Under the pieces are notes generated by a model. The model was given only the letters and a program-made list of their open reading frames with translations, had not been told where the DNA came from and ran no database searches. Positions 25,749-35,839 of a stretch of 64,000 bases of DNA are shown in pieces; position 1 is the first letter of the stretch; each line of letters starts with the position of its first letter. Both the position numbers and the translations under genes were made by a program. The stretch covers positions 2,790,001-2,854,000 of the forward strand of contig CBDDCH010000002.1 of NCBI GenBank assembly GCA_965226215.1. Reading direction: 5' to 3'. The stretch comes from G963668345 sp965226215 (lineage in GTDB: Bacteria > Acidobacteriota > Terriglobia > Bryobacterales > UBA6623).

Positions 25749-26611
25749 GTCCCCGTTTTCACGTCTCAAAAAACAAGGAACAGGCTGCCTCGGCAGCGGC
25801 TGAGTTTACTCTCGATCGGCTTGCCAAGGCGCTAAAGGACCGCGAGAAGGCAACCCTGGCCGTCTCGGGCGGATCTACGCCGCGGCTGATGTTCGAGCAC
25901 CTTGCGGCCGGCCGGTTTGATTGGCGCCGGGTTCACATTTTTTGGGTGGACGAACGCTGTGTGGCCCCGGATCATGCCGACAGCAACTATCGGATGGTGC
26001 GCGAGTCACTGCTGGATCCTACAGGTATAGGGGCCGGTCAAATCCATAGAATCGAAGGCGAGCTGCAGCCTGAAGAGGCGGCCGGCCGATACGTCGCGGG
26101 CATTCGCGAGTTTTTTCAACTCAGGGAAGGGAAGTTCCCCGCGTTCGATGTCGTTCATCTGGGTATGGGCGCCGATGGCCATACAGCTAGTCTGTTTGCA
26201 GGAAGTCCGCTCATTGACGAGGAAGCCGGCATTGCCGCCGCGACTTACGCTGCCTCGCGCAAGAGCCATCGGGTGACGCTGTTACCCCGGCCGATCTTGG
26301 CCGCCCGAAACGTCTTCTTTCTTGTTGCCGGCGCGGACAAGGCGACAACCCTTCGACGCGTTCTGGAAGGACCGAGCAATCCCACTGATTTGCCGGCTCA
26401 AAGATTTGCTCGCGAGCGCGAGGACGTCGAGTGGTTTGTAGACAGCGCGGCGGCGAGTGAGATGAAGTTATTGACGCTGTTTTCCAGCCCTGGGGCGGGA
26501 CAACCTGAGTTCCCATTGGGCCGGCAGAATACCACCAAAACTTGGCCAGTCGGCAGAACACGAGGGCGTCCTCGAAGTCTTAGTTTCTCGGCACGGCACT
26601 ACGCCGCTTGA
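25745..26611 (+). CDS. pgl: 6-phosphogluconolactonase with C-terminal extension
   Basis: Hydrolyses 6-phosphogluconolactone, the product of Zwf. Signatures are LAVSGGSTPRLMFEHL, IFWVDERCV and GMGADGHTASLF. The normal family end is reached near WFVDSAAAS (about residue 240); another 45 residues of low-complexity, basic sequence follow and overlap the convergent gene at 26580 by 32 bp. The extension has no family motif and may result from loss of the original stop. Coupled to opcA by an ATGA overlap. Confidence 0.92.
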   Translation: MSPRFHVSKNKEQAASAAAEFTLDRLAKALKDREKATLAVSGGSTPRLMFEHLAAGRFDWRRVHIFWVDERCVAPDHADSNYRMVRESLLDPTGIGAGQIHRIEGELQPEEAAGRYVAGIREFFQLREGKFPAFDVVHLGMGADGHTASLFAGSPLIDEEAGIAAATYAASRKSHRVTLLPRPILAARNVFFLVAGADKATTLRRVLEGPSNPTDLPAQRFAREREDVEWFVDSAAASEMKLLTLFSSPGAGQPEFPLGRQNTTKTWPVGRTRGRPRSLSFSARHYAA

Positions 26612-28622
26612 CGAGCATGGCGATAAGGATTACCCCACCGAAAACACTCACGGTCCTTCCCAGTAAGTTTTCAGGCGGTAACTGAAAGTAAACCTGGATG
26701 TCCTGCTGGCCTGGCGGAGCCTCGATTAGTATCTGCCCGAGGACGTCTTTGCGGATCATTAGCGGTCTGTCTCCTGCGTCCGCCCGCCACGCCGGGTCGT
26801 AGCTCACCTGGAGGAGTATGACTTCGTCGTCTCTCAAGTTGGCATGGATCCGCAAAGTGTCGGTTCCCTCCCAGGCTGTCGTCACCGGGCGTGGCGGCCC
26901 ACCTTCAACTACATCAATGTAGAACTTGAGGTCTTCCCTGGTCCACGTTGATGTTAAGGCATTTATCGATGCTACATCACTCTTGTTTACAACCCGAGCA
27001 AGTCCCGGGTAGCGTCGCGGCACGCGATAAATCACGTCACCCCAGTCTTCGTCCCAGATTACGGGTAGCAGACCGGCGAACTTCTGCGGGAAGTGAAAGT
27101 CGTGGTAGAACTCCTGGGAAGTCTCGTCGTTGACGACGATGGCGTCCACACCAAATGCCTGCATCCACAGGATAGCGAGAGGCCCGCTTTCCCCTACTCG
27201 AATCTCGCTCATCGCGGGAAGGATCGCGTGGTTGAGCAAGCCCTGGTGAGAGCCGCCTGCTAATTGTGGCAGATCGTGCCAAGCGTTGTACCAATAGCGG
27301 ACTGACCCATCGACGAAGCTACGCGAGTGCGGGAGGTTTTGGGCCATCCACCGGCTGATTCGGTATTCGACTCGTTGCTCGTGGTCAGGGTCCGTTGGAT
27401 AAATCGACCAGGCGTGGGTCAGGTATTGGCGAGAGAGATAGAAGGGAGCCAGCGTTAGAGCGACTAGGGCGACGCGGACTGCCAGGGCAGGCTTCCACGA
27501 CCAGGCTTCAGAATACTTCCACAGTCGGCGGATTAGCTCGATGAGCAGCAGGGTAAGAACAAGGTCGAGTTCAGGAATGACGCGCCCAGGGGAGCCGACG
27601 ACGTGAATGCCAAACCATTCCTCACCAAAAACGACGAGTGCGAAGGCCAAGGTGGAACCGGTTATGAACAGCAAATAGCATTGCTGACGTCGTCCCCTGA
27701 CGAGCCAATAGGTGACAGCGAAGAAGACGAATGTGACGGCAACGGCTAGTACGAGATGTCCGGGCTCGCTGTCGGCACCAACGACGGACAGGTTGGCTAG
27801 CGTGATTCGGAAATAAGACGGGACAAGCCAGAAGGCCGTCAACGCGTATCCCAGCCCAACAACACCGGCTGCCCACAGCCACACTTCGCTATCGCGATGG
27901 GTGACCCAAAGGCTCCACACAAGCATCGGGAAAAAAACGGATAACGCGACGGCCCCGTAGAAATTGTTCGACACGACCAGGGCACACAGGACGGAGGCCG
28001 CGGCCATCCCAAGCCGGCTCTTGTGCGTCATGGCCCGATAACATGCAGCTAAGGCCCAACCCACCATAGACAGCGCGCTGACGTGGGGACCCTCCCCCCA
28101 AAGCACCAATACGTGCAAGCGCCAGGGCGTCAAATAGCGCGTCGCAGCGTCGATTCGGACGGCGTCCAGAAATAAGTACGACGGGGAGACCAGCGACGTC
28201 GCCACCGCGGCCAACCAAGCCATTTTCCGCGAACCGCTGACCGTGCGGACTAGCAAGTAGACGCCGACAATCCCGAGGCAGTAAAAGGCCGCCGTGTAAA
28301 TGTGATAGGCGCGCGCTGTCGGGATGGAAAAGATCATGGAAAGCACGGCTGTGCCGTATCGCAGGGCCGGAGGATAAACGTAGTCGAATCGTGTCCCGCC
28401 ATACCAAAGCGGCTGCCAGCGAGGATGCGGCCAGTGTTCTTTGAGGAAACGGGCGTCAGCGATGAAGGTGGACTCGATCGAGCCCCAGTTATCGAGGTAG
28501 TTGACTTGGAACAGCGGCCAGGTCAGCACCACCGCCCAAACGAAGAGAAGGAGACTGTCGAAAGCGAAAGTGCGCCGCCAGGAGCGCGTGCCAGGTGGAA
28601 CTTGTGGAGACCCGATTGTCAC
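26580..28622 (-). CDS. Polytopic membrane protein, GT-C glycosyltransferase-like
   Basis: A 680-residue membrane protein with about 10-12 helices in residues 20-420 (first FAFDSLLLFVWAVVLTWPLF) and a soluble C-terminal part (about 430-640) followed by one last helix (VFGGVILIAMLVKRR). The first extracytoplasmic loop holds acidic residues (STFIADARFLKEHWPHPRWQ) as in GT-C enzymes that use polyprenyl-linked sugars, and the general look matches the PTPS-related membrane family. No catalytic proof is visible, and neighbours (pgl, a phosphoesterase) do not define a pathway. Its 3' end overlaps pgl, encoded on the other strand. Confidence 0.7.
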   Translation of the reverse strand: MTIGSPQVPPGTRSWRRTFAFDSLLLFVWAVVLTWPLFQVNYLDNWGSIESTFIADARFLKEHWPHPRWQPLWYGGTRFDYVYPPALRYGTAVLSMIFSIPTARAYHIYTAAFYCLGIVGVYLLVRTVSGSRKMAWLAAVATSLVSPSYLFLDAVRIDAATRYLTPWRLHVLVLWGEGPHVSALSMVGWALAACYRAMTHKSRLGMAAASVLCALVVSNNFYGAVALSVFFPMLVWSLWVTHRDSEVWLWAAGVVGLGYALTAFWLVPSYFRITLANLSVVGADSEPGHLVLAVAVTFVFFAVTYWLVRGRRQQCYLLFITGSTLAFALVVFGEEWFGIHVVGSPGRVIPELDLVLTLLLIELIRRLWKYSEAWSWKPALAVRVALVALTLAPFYLSRQYLTHAWSIYPTDPDHEQRVEYRISRWMAQNLPHSRSFVDGSVRYWYNAWHDLPQLAGGSHQGLLNHAILPAMSEIRVGESGPLAILWMQAFGVDAIVVNDETSQEFYHDFHFPQKFAGLLPVIWDEDWGDVIYRVPRRYPGLARVVNKSDVASINALTSTWTREDLKFYIDVVEGGPPRPVTTAWEGTDTLRIHANLRDDEVILLQVSYDPAWRADAGDRPLMIRKDVLGQILIEAPPGQQDIQVYFQLPPENLLGRTVSVFGGVILIAMLVKRRSAVPRN

Positions 28623-28849
28623 TGGCCCTTTGCCCAGGCCACGACCGTCGAGACGGTCTAGTGGAGGAGATGCGAAATCCCGATGGTCTTGCGCAGAGGT
28701 TACAGCGTAGCACTAGGGAACCAAGTTCGCGCTGGGCATCGTGCGCTCAGCCATTAGCAACCCGCGGATTCCACAGGCGAGATCCGCCCCACGAACCGCG
28801 CGGCTCCGGGCCAGGACGCTGCGCCCTACGATTCGCGTGGTGGCCGTTG

Positions 28850-29812
28850 TTATGACGGCTGGAACCGCTCGGCGAAATCGAGCGGCAGGGTGAACTGACT
28901 GTCCGCATCGGTTTCGTATTGATCGAGCGAAGGAGAGTACGTGCGGAACTGTATCTGATTCTTCTTGGGCACGAATGTGATGAGCCGTAGCCAGCCGTTG
29001 CCGCCGTTCTCCCTGGCCTGGTAGTTAGCCAGGATCTCGAAAACGGGCTGGCCGGCGTTGTTGGTCGAGACTTGATGCCATTCGCCGCCGGCGTGGGGCC
29101 AGTGGCCACAGAGCACCATGAAAATCTGTGAGTTTTTCTTGATTAGCTTGTTCCAGACGGCCTCGCCCGAATTGCCGACATCCTTGCGATAAGACTCCTC
29201 TTGCGTGCGGCTCTTGGTGACATCGCTCATGTAGATATGGGTCGAGACGATCGCCGGTGTTCCCGGGTGACGCTCGAAGACGCCTTCGACCCACGCGATG
29301 GCCTGGTCGGGGATTTCGGCCTCGAGATGAAAGATCAGGAACCGGCTACCACCGCCGCTAAACAGCTGATAAGAGTTCAATTCATTCTCAGAACTCCCCC
29401 CGTGCCAAGCATTGCCGGCGAAGCGTTGCGGGCCAAAGGTCTTTCGAAACGCACTGGCCGAACCGGGTGGCTGGACGAGATCGTAATCATGGTTGCCGAT
29501 GGCAACGCCCCACGGCACAACCCCTTTAAGCCGGGCAAAGGCCTCGTCGGCAACCTTCCACTCGTTGGGTGCCGCGTCGCCGTTTTGCACAATGTCCCCC
29601 ACCTGGGTCACGAAGACGATATTCTCCTTTTTGGCGTTCTGCCGAACCCACTCCGTTTGATCGTGAAAATATTCCGGGTATGTCTCAGCGTAGAACTGAG
29701 TGTCCGGCAGCATGACGATCGTAAACGGTTCTTGGTCAGCGGCCGGGCCGCATCCAAATACCGCCAGGGCGGCAATCAGAAGGGAGAACAGCAAGCGCGA
29801 ATTCACGTTCAT
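28850..29812 (-). CDS. Calcineurin-like metallophosphoesterase lipoprotein
   Basis: A 320-residue secreted lipoprotein: signal LLFSLLIAALAVFGC with lipobox Cys21, then a metallophosphoesterase domain. Metal-binding motifs appear in order: LPDTQ, VGDIVQNGD, IGNHDYD, STHIYM and CGHWPHAGGEW. It therefore probably hydrolyses a phosphoester outside the cytoplasm; the substrate is unknown. It is flanked by repeat-rich intergenic DNA and is probably transcribed alone. Confidence 0.88.
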   Translation of the reverse strand: MNVNSRLLFSLLIAALAVFGCGPAADQEPFTIVMLPDTQFYAETYPEYFHDQTEWVRQNAKKENIVFVTQVGDIVQNGDAAPNEWKVADEAFARLKGVVPWGVAIGNHDYDLVQPPGSASAFRKTFGPQRFAGNAWHGGSSENELNSYQLFSGGGSRFLIFHLEAEIPDQAIAWVEGVFERHPGTPAIVSTHIYMSDVTKSRTQEESYRKDVGNSGEAVWNKLIKKNSQIFMVLCGHWPHAGGEWHQVSTNNAGQPVFEILANYQARENGGNGWLRLITFVPKKNQIQFRTYSPSLDQYETDADSQFTLPLDFAERFQPS

Positions 29813-30381
29813 ATCAGCCTATCTTGCCAAAGTCGGCGCCGGGCCGCATTTCTCACCACGGCTGCGGTGGATGAGCCGAAAGGCCCGGCGGCTATGGCTC
29901 GCGGCAACAGTTTGTGTACATCGCCCAGCGTACAGTATGTCGGCAAGCGCGATGAATCGCGCCCCTACCTACCTGACGGCGGACATTTGCTTCCACTTCT
30001 GCCGGCCGCTGGTGAGAAATGAGACCTTAGTCGTAAGGATGGGCTGCAGTAATCCCGAGCGCGGGCCCGCAGGCTTCCGCCTGCGGCTCTGTTTTGGTGA
30101 AAAGTCAGCTAGAAGGCGTCTGCTCACGGACGAGCGCATTGTTCGGCTCTAATTCGCCCTAAACATCGGGTATGAAGCTGGCAGGATTACTGGCCGAACT
30201 CGAAACTAGGGTCGCCAAAAGTGGCGGTCGCTACCTGTGGTACCTATGTCCCGGTCAGCTACCTGTGGGGCGGCCCCGCCCCCAATACACCCTCCGTGAG
30301 AAATGCGGGTTAGGGTTTGGGTGGGTTAGGGTGATCCGTTCCTTGGCAGTCAGCGCGATCCGTCCGAATCCGAATTCAGCC
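29813..30381. repeat. Intergenic region with dispersed palindromic repeat arms (family P)
   Basis: No gene is supported in this 569-bp gap. It contains an arm CCGCATTTCTCACCA (29844-29858) and two inverse arms, TGGTGAGAAATG (30010-30021) and GTGAGAAATGCGGGTTAG (30296-30313). These are halves of the hairpin repeat seen complete at 39980-40035. A further GCGATGAATCGCGCC palindrome lies near 29950. Confidence 0.6.
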
Positions 30382-33300
30382 TTATTGAACGTCGAGCAAC
30401 ACAGCGTTGCTCATAATCCCGTCCACGATCACGACCAGCGTATACCTTCCCGGTAGGAGATCCTCCGGCACCTGGACATTGATCTGGTAAAGCCCCGCGA
30501 AAAACGGCGCCAGACCGCTGAACGTTACGAGTGTGTCTCGACCGTCGATCAGAACTTGTGGATTGCGCGTGGTCCACGAAAGAGGTGAGGCCGGGGCGGG
30601 GAGGCCCGTTTGGCCGGGAGGAACCACTTCGCCGAGACCCGTGCAGAAAACTAGCATGAAATCGCCGGCGCCCGCGGGCCGCTCCAAGATGGAGGTTCCG
30701 TCGTCATTGTTTCGAATGGCTCCAAGACCAGTTGCGGAATCGAAGAAGATTCCCGGTTGAGTCGAGATCAAGGGTACGGTGACGGGATCGCTGGCACCGG
30801 CGTCGCTGGTGATTTTAATCTCCACGGTCGATCCGGTCAGTCCGAACGGCGCCTGGAAATTGATTTGTTGGGGAGACACAAACAGTAGCGGCGCCGGAAT
30901 GCCGTTCATCGTGACTCGCGTCAAACGCAATTGGGTCGGCAGAGGGAAGGCCAACGCCGCCCCTGGATTTCGCGACAGTCCAGCCCCGAAAATTGAAACC
31001 AGGCTGCCGGGTACGATTCCGACGGGCGGAGAGGGTCCGGTGTTGAAACTGGCGGCATTAACGACCCCTGCAAGCGTGAACGCCGGTCGCGGCCCCAGCG
31101 CGAAAGCTTCGGCGAGGACGTTGACTCCGCGAGTGCCTTCGATTTCGGCTCGCAGAGTGTTGCGGGAAAACATCGTGCCCAACTGCCACTGGACCGAGAC
31201 GCGCCCGGCGGCGTCGGTAAGAGCCGATGACGGTGTAGCCACGCCGTCGTCGCTGGGGGTCACGGCCACGGAAACTCCGGAGTAGGGCAGTTGATTCTCG
31301 TCCCCAAGCCGAAAGACAACGGGTTGAGGCAGCACGCCGCCGTTCCCAGTCGCCTGGCTGTTTCCGGACTCGACGGCAAGCGCGAGTTCACTTGGACTAG
31401 CGCGCACTTGGACGAGACTATGAGCCATCTCGTAGCCGGGAGCGTTCGCTACAGCGGTCAGGGATGCAATGCCGTCTTCCATCCCGTCGATCGTGAAGGG
31501 AGCCTCGGTGGAACCGGCCAGGATCGTTACGACGGCGGGAACCTCGATGAAGCCGTTATCCGTTGTCAACATGACATCGAGATCGGCAGTGAGCGGTGTC
31601 GCAATCTCGACGGATCCCACGCCGGGAGTGCCTCGCAGAATACCCGCGGCCGGCCAGGTAGAAAGGTGAAGCATTTTGACGAGTACAGTTTGCGCTTCTC
31701 CGCGCTGCTCAACGGCATCGTTGAAAAACTGCTCCCACTGGGTGCGAATAGCGTTTAGTTGATTCAAATCTTGCAACGAAGGTGTAGTCCCTGCCTCGAC
31801 GAGCAAGACAAAAGTGAAGTTGAAGTTTTTCTGGGACACACTCCCGGGCGGAATCCGTCTTCCCTCGGCGGCGATGATCATGTCGACGGTTATTTCCTTG
31901 CGGTCGCCATCAAAGACCACGCCAACCGACGGCGCCGATGACGGCGTGCGAAAAGAAGTCGAGTTCTCCACCAAGAAACTCGGTTGCACTTCGTCGGCAT
32001 CGCGCAGTCCCATGAGGTATTGATCGAAATCACTGTATTTTTCGGCGGCCGCGATGGTGCGAAAGCGTGGCGAAACCATGCCGCGATCTTCGATGCGGTT
32101 ACCTTCGACGACGGAGGCATCCGAGTTAAAAAAGAAGCTCCAGTGCGCCTGATCCCTTCCTAACAAATCAAAAGAAAGCTGCCGGCTGACCGGATCTCGG
32201 AAGCGGACAAAAACGAGAAATCGGTGTCCGGCTTCCTGGCCCATCACAGATAGAGTGTTGTTCTCGCCAAGGACTAGAATTTTTTCGGTGGGGTCTAGCG
32301 GGTAGTTAGAGAGCGGACCCATGTTAAGGAAGCTCTGGAGCCGTCGGGGAGAACCGAAGTCCGGACCGAAGTCGAAAACGGCTTCCCCACCGGACAGCAG
32401 ATCGCCGATGCCGAGAACTTCGTTCCGGACGTTTGCCTCAAAAGCGAAGGCGCTGGGACCCGCCGCTAGGCCGAAATCGTTGAACACCACGATGAAATCG
32501 TAGGCGTCGTCGTGATTTTGATAGAACTTCTGGGTCAAGGCGAAGCAGTCAATGGTCGTAATGGGACTGAAAATCTCCGCCAGCGCTCCCTCGACTGGCT
32601 CCGGAACGCCTTCGTCGAAATTGGCCGGCGTGGATTCGCCTTGAAGATAGCCCGGCATGATGCCGACGACCGCGTCGTTGAGGGTGACGTCGGCAAAATG
32701 AAACTCGATGCTGCCGTCTTGATGCAGAACGAGCTGAAAAGTTTGTCGCCTACCGGCCCCAAAAAAACGGAATTCCGGCACATTGTCCCAAGTGACGACG
32801 AACCGGTCCACGGTCGAATAGATACTAATAGTAGCCTCCGCTTGGGTGGGATCCAGGTCGGTGAAGAGTGGGCCGATACGGGGCGGTCCGCTGATCGCTC
32901 TCGACAGGCTCCGAGCGCTGGAAGCTGCGTCCGGCTCCACGAAGGTCAGGTTGCCGTCCGAGTGAACGAAGGCCTCGCTGTAGCCGGCGTCGAAAAACGG
33001 GAACGGAAAGGGCAGGAACAATTGGACGTCGTCGTCGTCACCAAGACTGAGGGGCAAACCGTCGCTGCGGGCCGTCTCGTTGAAGGCCAAGGGGCCTGGC
33101 TGAGCCGTGTAGCCGGTGTCGAAGCGGGTCAGAGCCAGGCTGCTGGTGTTGAGGTCGAAAAAATTGGGCCGCAAGACGACACCGTCGCTGTCATCAATGA
33201 CAGCGATATCACCCGCGTCTTCCTGGAGGACGGGGGCTAACTCTGGCAGAGCAGCGTGGCGTGCAACTTCGCTTTGGCGTGCCCGCTCCTGGCGATGTCG

Positions 33301-33441
33301 AAACAGCTCGCTGAGGACGCGGCCCCGGTAGGTACCGCTAGCGGGTGATCCAGAGCTACCCTGCGATGCTGCTAAGAGCGCGGCCGGTTGCGGTGCCGCC
33401 AACAGGACCAGCAGCACCCTGACTAGCAGTCTTCGAGACAT
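30382..33441 (-). CDS. Large exported multi-domain protein with Solibacter-type C-terminal domain (TIGR03437-like)
   Basis: A 1019-residue secreted protein with signal peptide MSRRLLVRVLLVLLAAPQPA. The N-terminal half has beta-rich modules (FVHSDGNLTF, VVTWDNVPEFRFFG: features of adhesion/NIDO-like domains) and a middle segment with NTLSVMGQEAGHRFL, AHWSFFFNSDASVVEGNR and DFDQYLMGLR. QEAGH resembles a metalloprotease HExxH with Gln in place of the first His. Ig-like repeats follow, and the last 240 residues form the TIGR03437-type domain (VNAASF, GSLVSIFGAGLS, VSPQQINFQAPF, GLYQINVQVP). ATG 33441 gives a proper signal peptide; a start at 33597 would add 52 non-hydrophobic residues. Function unknown, perhaps surface binding. 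Confidence 0.85.
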   Translation of the reverse strand: MSRRLLVRVLLVLLAAPQPAALLAASQGSSGSPASGTYRGRVLSELFRHRQERARQSEVARHAALPELAPVLQEDAGDIAVIDDSDGVVLRPNFFDLNTSSLALTRFDTGYTAQPGPLAFNETARSDGLPLSLGDDDDVQLFLPFPFPFFDAGYSEAFVHSDGNLTFVEPDAASSARSLSRAISGPPRIGPLFTDLDPTQAEATISIYSTVDRFVVTWDNVPEFRFFGAGRRQTFQLVLHQDGSIEFHFADVTLNDAVVGIMPGYLQGESTPANFDEGVPEPVEGALAEIFSPITTIDCFALTQKFYQNHDDAYDFIVVFNDFGLAAGPSAFAFEANVRNEVLGIGDLLSGGEAVFDFGPDFGSPRRLQSFLNMGPLSNYPLDPTEKILVLGENNTLSVMGQEAGHRFLVFVRFRDPVSRQLSFDLLGRDQAHWSFFFNSDASVVEGNRIEDRGMVSPRFRTIAAAEKYSDFDQYLMGLRDADEVQPSFLVENSTSFRTPSSAPSVGVVFDGDRKEITVDMIIAAEGRRIPPGSVSQKNFNFTFVLLVEAGTTPSLQDLNQLNAIRTQWEQFFNDAVEQRGEAQTVLVKMLHLSTWPAAGILRGTPGVGSVEIATPLTADLDVMLTTDNGFIEVPAVVTILAGSTEAPFTIDGMEDGIASLTAVANAPGYEMAHSLVQVRASPSELALAVESGNSQATGNGGVLPQPVVFRLGDENQLPYSGVSVAVTPSDDGVATPSSALTDAAGRVSVQWQLGTMFSRNTLRAEIEGTRGVNVLAEAFALGPRPAFTLAGVVNAASFNTGPSPPVGIVPGSLVSIFGAGLSRNPGAALAFPLPTQLRLTRVTMNGIPAPLLFVSPQQINFQAPFGLTGSTVEIKITSDAGASDPVTVPLISTQPGIFFDSATGLGAIRNNDDGTSILERPAGAGDFMLVFCTGLGEVVPPGQTGLPAPASPLSWTTRNPQVLIDGRDTLVTFSGLAPFFAGLYQINVQVPEDLLPGRYTLVVIVDGIMSNAVLLDVQ

Positions 33442-33718
33442 TCCGAACGCGTCGATGCCTTGCGCCGAGGAAACGGCGTCTCTCCTAGTTGAACCCCAGC
33501 CTACCGGGATCGTCTCGGTTGATGCTGTCTTTCTCTTCCGGCTGTCAAGTCGCGTTGAGGGAGATTCTAACGGAAGCAGGCTAGCGGGGAAGAACATGAT
33601 GGCGAAGCTACGATGGAGCAGAGTTTGGAGAGTGTGAAAGGCAACTTCTAAACGGGGAGACGGTGAATCAATATTCTCCCACCGCAGAGTGAGGCACAGC
33701 GCAAAGCACAGTAGGCCT

Positions 33719-34345
33719 TCACACTACCACCAAGTGCAGCTCGCGGGGCCCGTGCACGCCGAGCACGAGGCTCATTTCGATGTCCCCCGTACGGCTCGGC
33801 CCCCCAATGATGACCATGGAACTCGAGACCGCCGCCGGATCAGGCAAAGCACTAAAGAGATCGTCGATCCCCGCTAGGATGCATCCGGCGGGAATGACCG
33901 CGATGTGGAGGGGTGGAAGGAGCGAGACAATACGGTCTTCACGAGATGTAGAGAGCAAAACCAGGGCGCCAGGGTCCGCAAGCGCATAGTCGGCGCTGGT
34001 GATGCCGACATCGGCCTCAGCGGAAACCTTCCGCAGAGTTGTCCCGTCGCGGATATCCGATTCAACGCCCGGCAGCGACGTGATGCCGGTGGTGTGCAGG
34101 AAGGATGCATTGGAAGCGACGGCCCGGCGCCCAGCGAGTGCGTCAGAAACGTACCGGCGAGCTTCCTCGGGCGATGCCGCCCGAACGCACTGTCCGGGAA
34201 AATTCTCGATAAGGAGCCGGACACGTTCCTCCAAGTCGAGATCGACCGCTGCCGGCGAAAAGGCCGGAGGCGGATCGGGAGGCTGACCTCGGTGTCGACC
34301 TAGGGCCGTGCGAACCTTGTGCAGAACCTGCTCACGGTCAGGCAT
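33719..34345 (-). CDS. lutC: Lactate utilisation protein C (LUD domain)
   Basis: A 208-residue cytoplasmic protein with the LUD fold: N-terminal helix MPDREQVLHKVRTALG, VGITSADYALADPGALVLLS and IIGGPSRTGDIEMSLVLGVHGP. LutC works with LutA and LutB in oxidation of L-lactate to pyruvate. It is the third gene of lutABC on the minus strand, starting 8 bp inside the end of lutB. ATG 34345 was chosen because the LUD domain starts there; an in-frame ATG 46 codons upstream lies deep in lutB. Confidence 0.9.
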   Translation of the reverse strand: MPDREQVLHKVRTALGRHRGQPPDPPPAFSPAAVDLDLEERVRLLIENFPGQCVRAASPEEARRYVSDALAGRRAVASNASFLHTTGITSLPGVESDIRDGTTLRKVSAEADVGITSADYALADPGALVLLSTSREDRIVSLLPPLHIAVIPAGCILAGIDDLFSALPDPAAVSSSMVIIGGPSRTGDIEMSLVLGVHGPRELHLVVV

Positions 34346-35834
34346 GTCGGTCACCTGCTGAGTTGGATGCGCCGCGGGTCCGTTTGTCGAGCGCGCGGGA
34401 TTTCCCATCCATGGCCCCGGCTGGTGGCTTGCGTGATCGCCAAAGCTGGCGAAAACTCTTCGGCGCCGGTGGAGGGAAGTCACGAGAGCCGGTCCAGGCC
34501 TTGAGCGGGCCCGGGAGCGAGCTTATCCATTCGTTAGTGCTTGTGGAAGGTAAGACGGCCTTGGCAGCGAAGCCGAGCAATTCAAACACTTTTGGGCGTT
34601 GCATGACCCAGCTCCACACCCGGAAGCCCACTTTTTCCAAATGGAGGTGCTGGTCGCGCATCTCGGTCTTTTTGACTTCGCGCCGGAGCGCCAACAACAT
34701 CCGAGGGATGTCGATCTTGACGGGACAAACCTCGGCACAAGCACCGCACAAACTGGAAGCGAAAGGCAGCTCCGGCTCATGGCCGGCGCCCTGGAACTGA
34801 GGAGTCAGTATGGCGCCGATCGGACCGCTGTAGGCCCCGGGGTAGGAGTGACCACCGATGCGGCGATAGACCGGGCAGACATTGGAACAGGCGCCACAAC
34901 GGATGCAGTAGAGCGTCTGCCGCTTTTCGTGGTCGGCGAGAATGCGGCTGCGCCCATTGTCGAGCAGCAGGAGGTAGAACTTTTCCGGACCGCTGATCTC
35001 GCCGCCGCGCCGGCTCCCCGAAAGGAAAGAGGTATAGCTCGTCAGGCGCTGTCCCGATGCGCTGCGCGCCAGAAGCTTCAAAAAAACAGCTAGGTCGGCG
35101 GCTCGAGGAATGATTTTCTCGATTCCAGCAAGTGCGACATGCACTCGAGGCATCGAGGTGGTCAATCGAATGTTCCCCTCGTTTTCGACGAGCACGACGG
35201 CGCCGCTCTCCGCCACGACAAAATTCGCTCCGCTGATTCCCATCTCGGCCCGCTGAAACTTGTCGCGCAGCACCCGACGCGCCGCCATCGTTAGGCGGGT
35301 CGGTTCCTCGTCGTAGGCAATGCCCAGTTTTTCGGAAAACAGCTGGGCGATCTGTGCCCGTGTCTTATGGAGAGCGGGTGCGACGATGTGGTACGGACGC
35401 TCGCCCGACAACTGCATGATAAATTCGCCCAAATCGGTTTCGACCGGCTCAACACCGTCCTTTTCGAGCGCTTCGTTGAGGCCCACCTCCTCACTGGTCA
35501 TCGATTTGGACTTGACCGCGAGACGCACGCCATGTTCCCGCGCGATGCGCAGGATGGCTTTGACCGCTGTATCCCCGTCGTAACACCAGATGACCTGGCC
35601 TCCGTGTTCGAGGACCTTGGATTCTACTTGCTCGAGGTAGTAGTCGAGGTTGTCCAGCGTGTGCTGCTTAATTTGATTGGCCGCGGTGCGAAGTTCCTCA
35701 TACTGGCCGAATGTTGGCTCCTGGACTCGATCGCGGCGCCCTTCCGCGAACCGCGCCGTTGCCGACTGAATGCTGTTCTGCAACGTCAGGTCCCGAAGCG
35801 CGACGTCGATTCTTTCGTGGAACGAGGCGGACAT
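34338..35834 (-). CDS. lutB: Lactate utilisation iron-sulphur protein B
   Basis: A 498-residue protein: LUD domain (about 60-300; GISGANFVVAESGAVVLVEN) and a ferredoxin-like domain with two Cys motifs, YCIRCGACSNVCPVYRRIGG and LCGACAEVCPVKIDIP, each fit for a [4Fe-4S] cluster. LutB is the electron-transfer core of the LutABC lactate oxidase complex. The C-terminal 60 residues are basic and variable. ATG 35834 lies 5 bp after the lutA stop; the in-frame ATG at 35927 would lie within lutA and is rejected. Confidence 0.92.
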   Translation of the reverse strand: MSASFHERIDVALRDLTLQNSIQSATARFAEGRRDRVQEPTFGQYEELRTAANQIKQHTLDNLDYYLEQVESKVLEHGGQVIWCYDGDTAVKAILRIAREHGVRLAVKSKSMTSEEVGLNEALEKDGVEPVETDLGEFIMQLSGERPYHIVAPALHKTRAQIAQLFSEKLGIAYDEEPTRLTMAARRVLRDKFQRAEMGISGANFVVAESGAVVLVENEGNIRLTTSMPRVHVALAGIEKIIPRAADLAVFLKLLARSASGQRLTSYTSFLSGSRRGGEISGPEKFYLLLLDNGRSRILADHEKRQTLYCIRCGACSNVCPVYRRIGGHSYPGAYSGPIGAILTPQFQGAGHEPELPFASSLCGACAEVCPVKIDIPRMLLALRREVKKTEMRDQHLHLEKVGFRVWSWVMQRPKVFELLGFAAKAVLPSTSTNEWISSLPGPLKAWTGSRDFPPPAPKSFRQLWRSRKPPAGAMDGKSRALDKRTRGASNSAGDRHA

Positions 35835-35839
35835 TGTGG

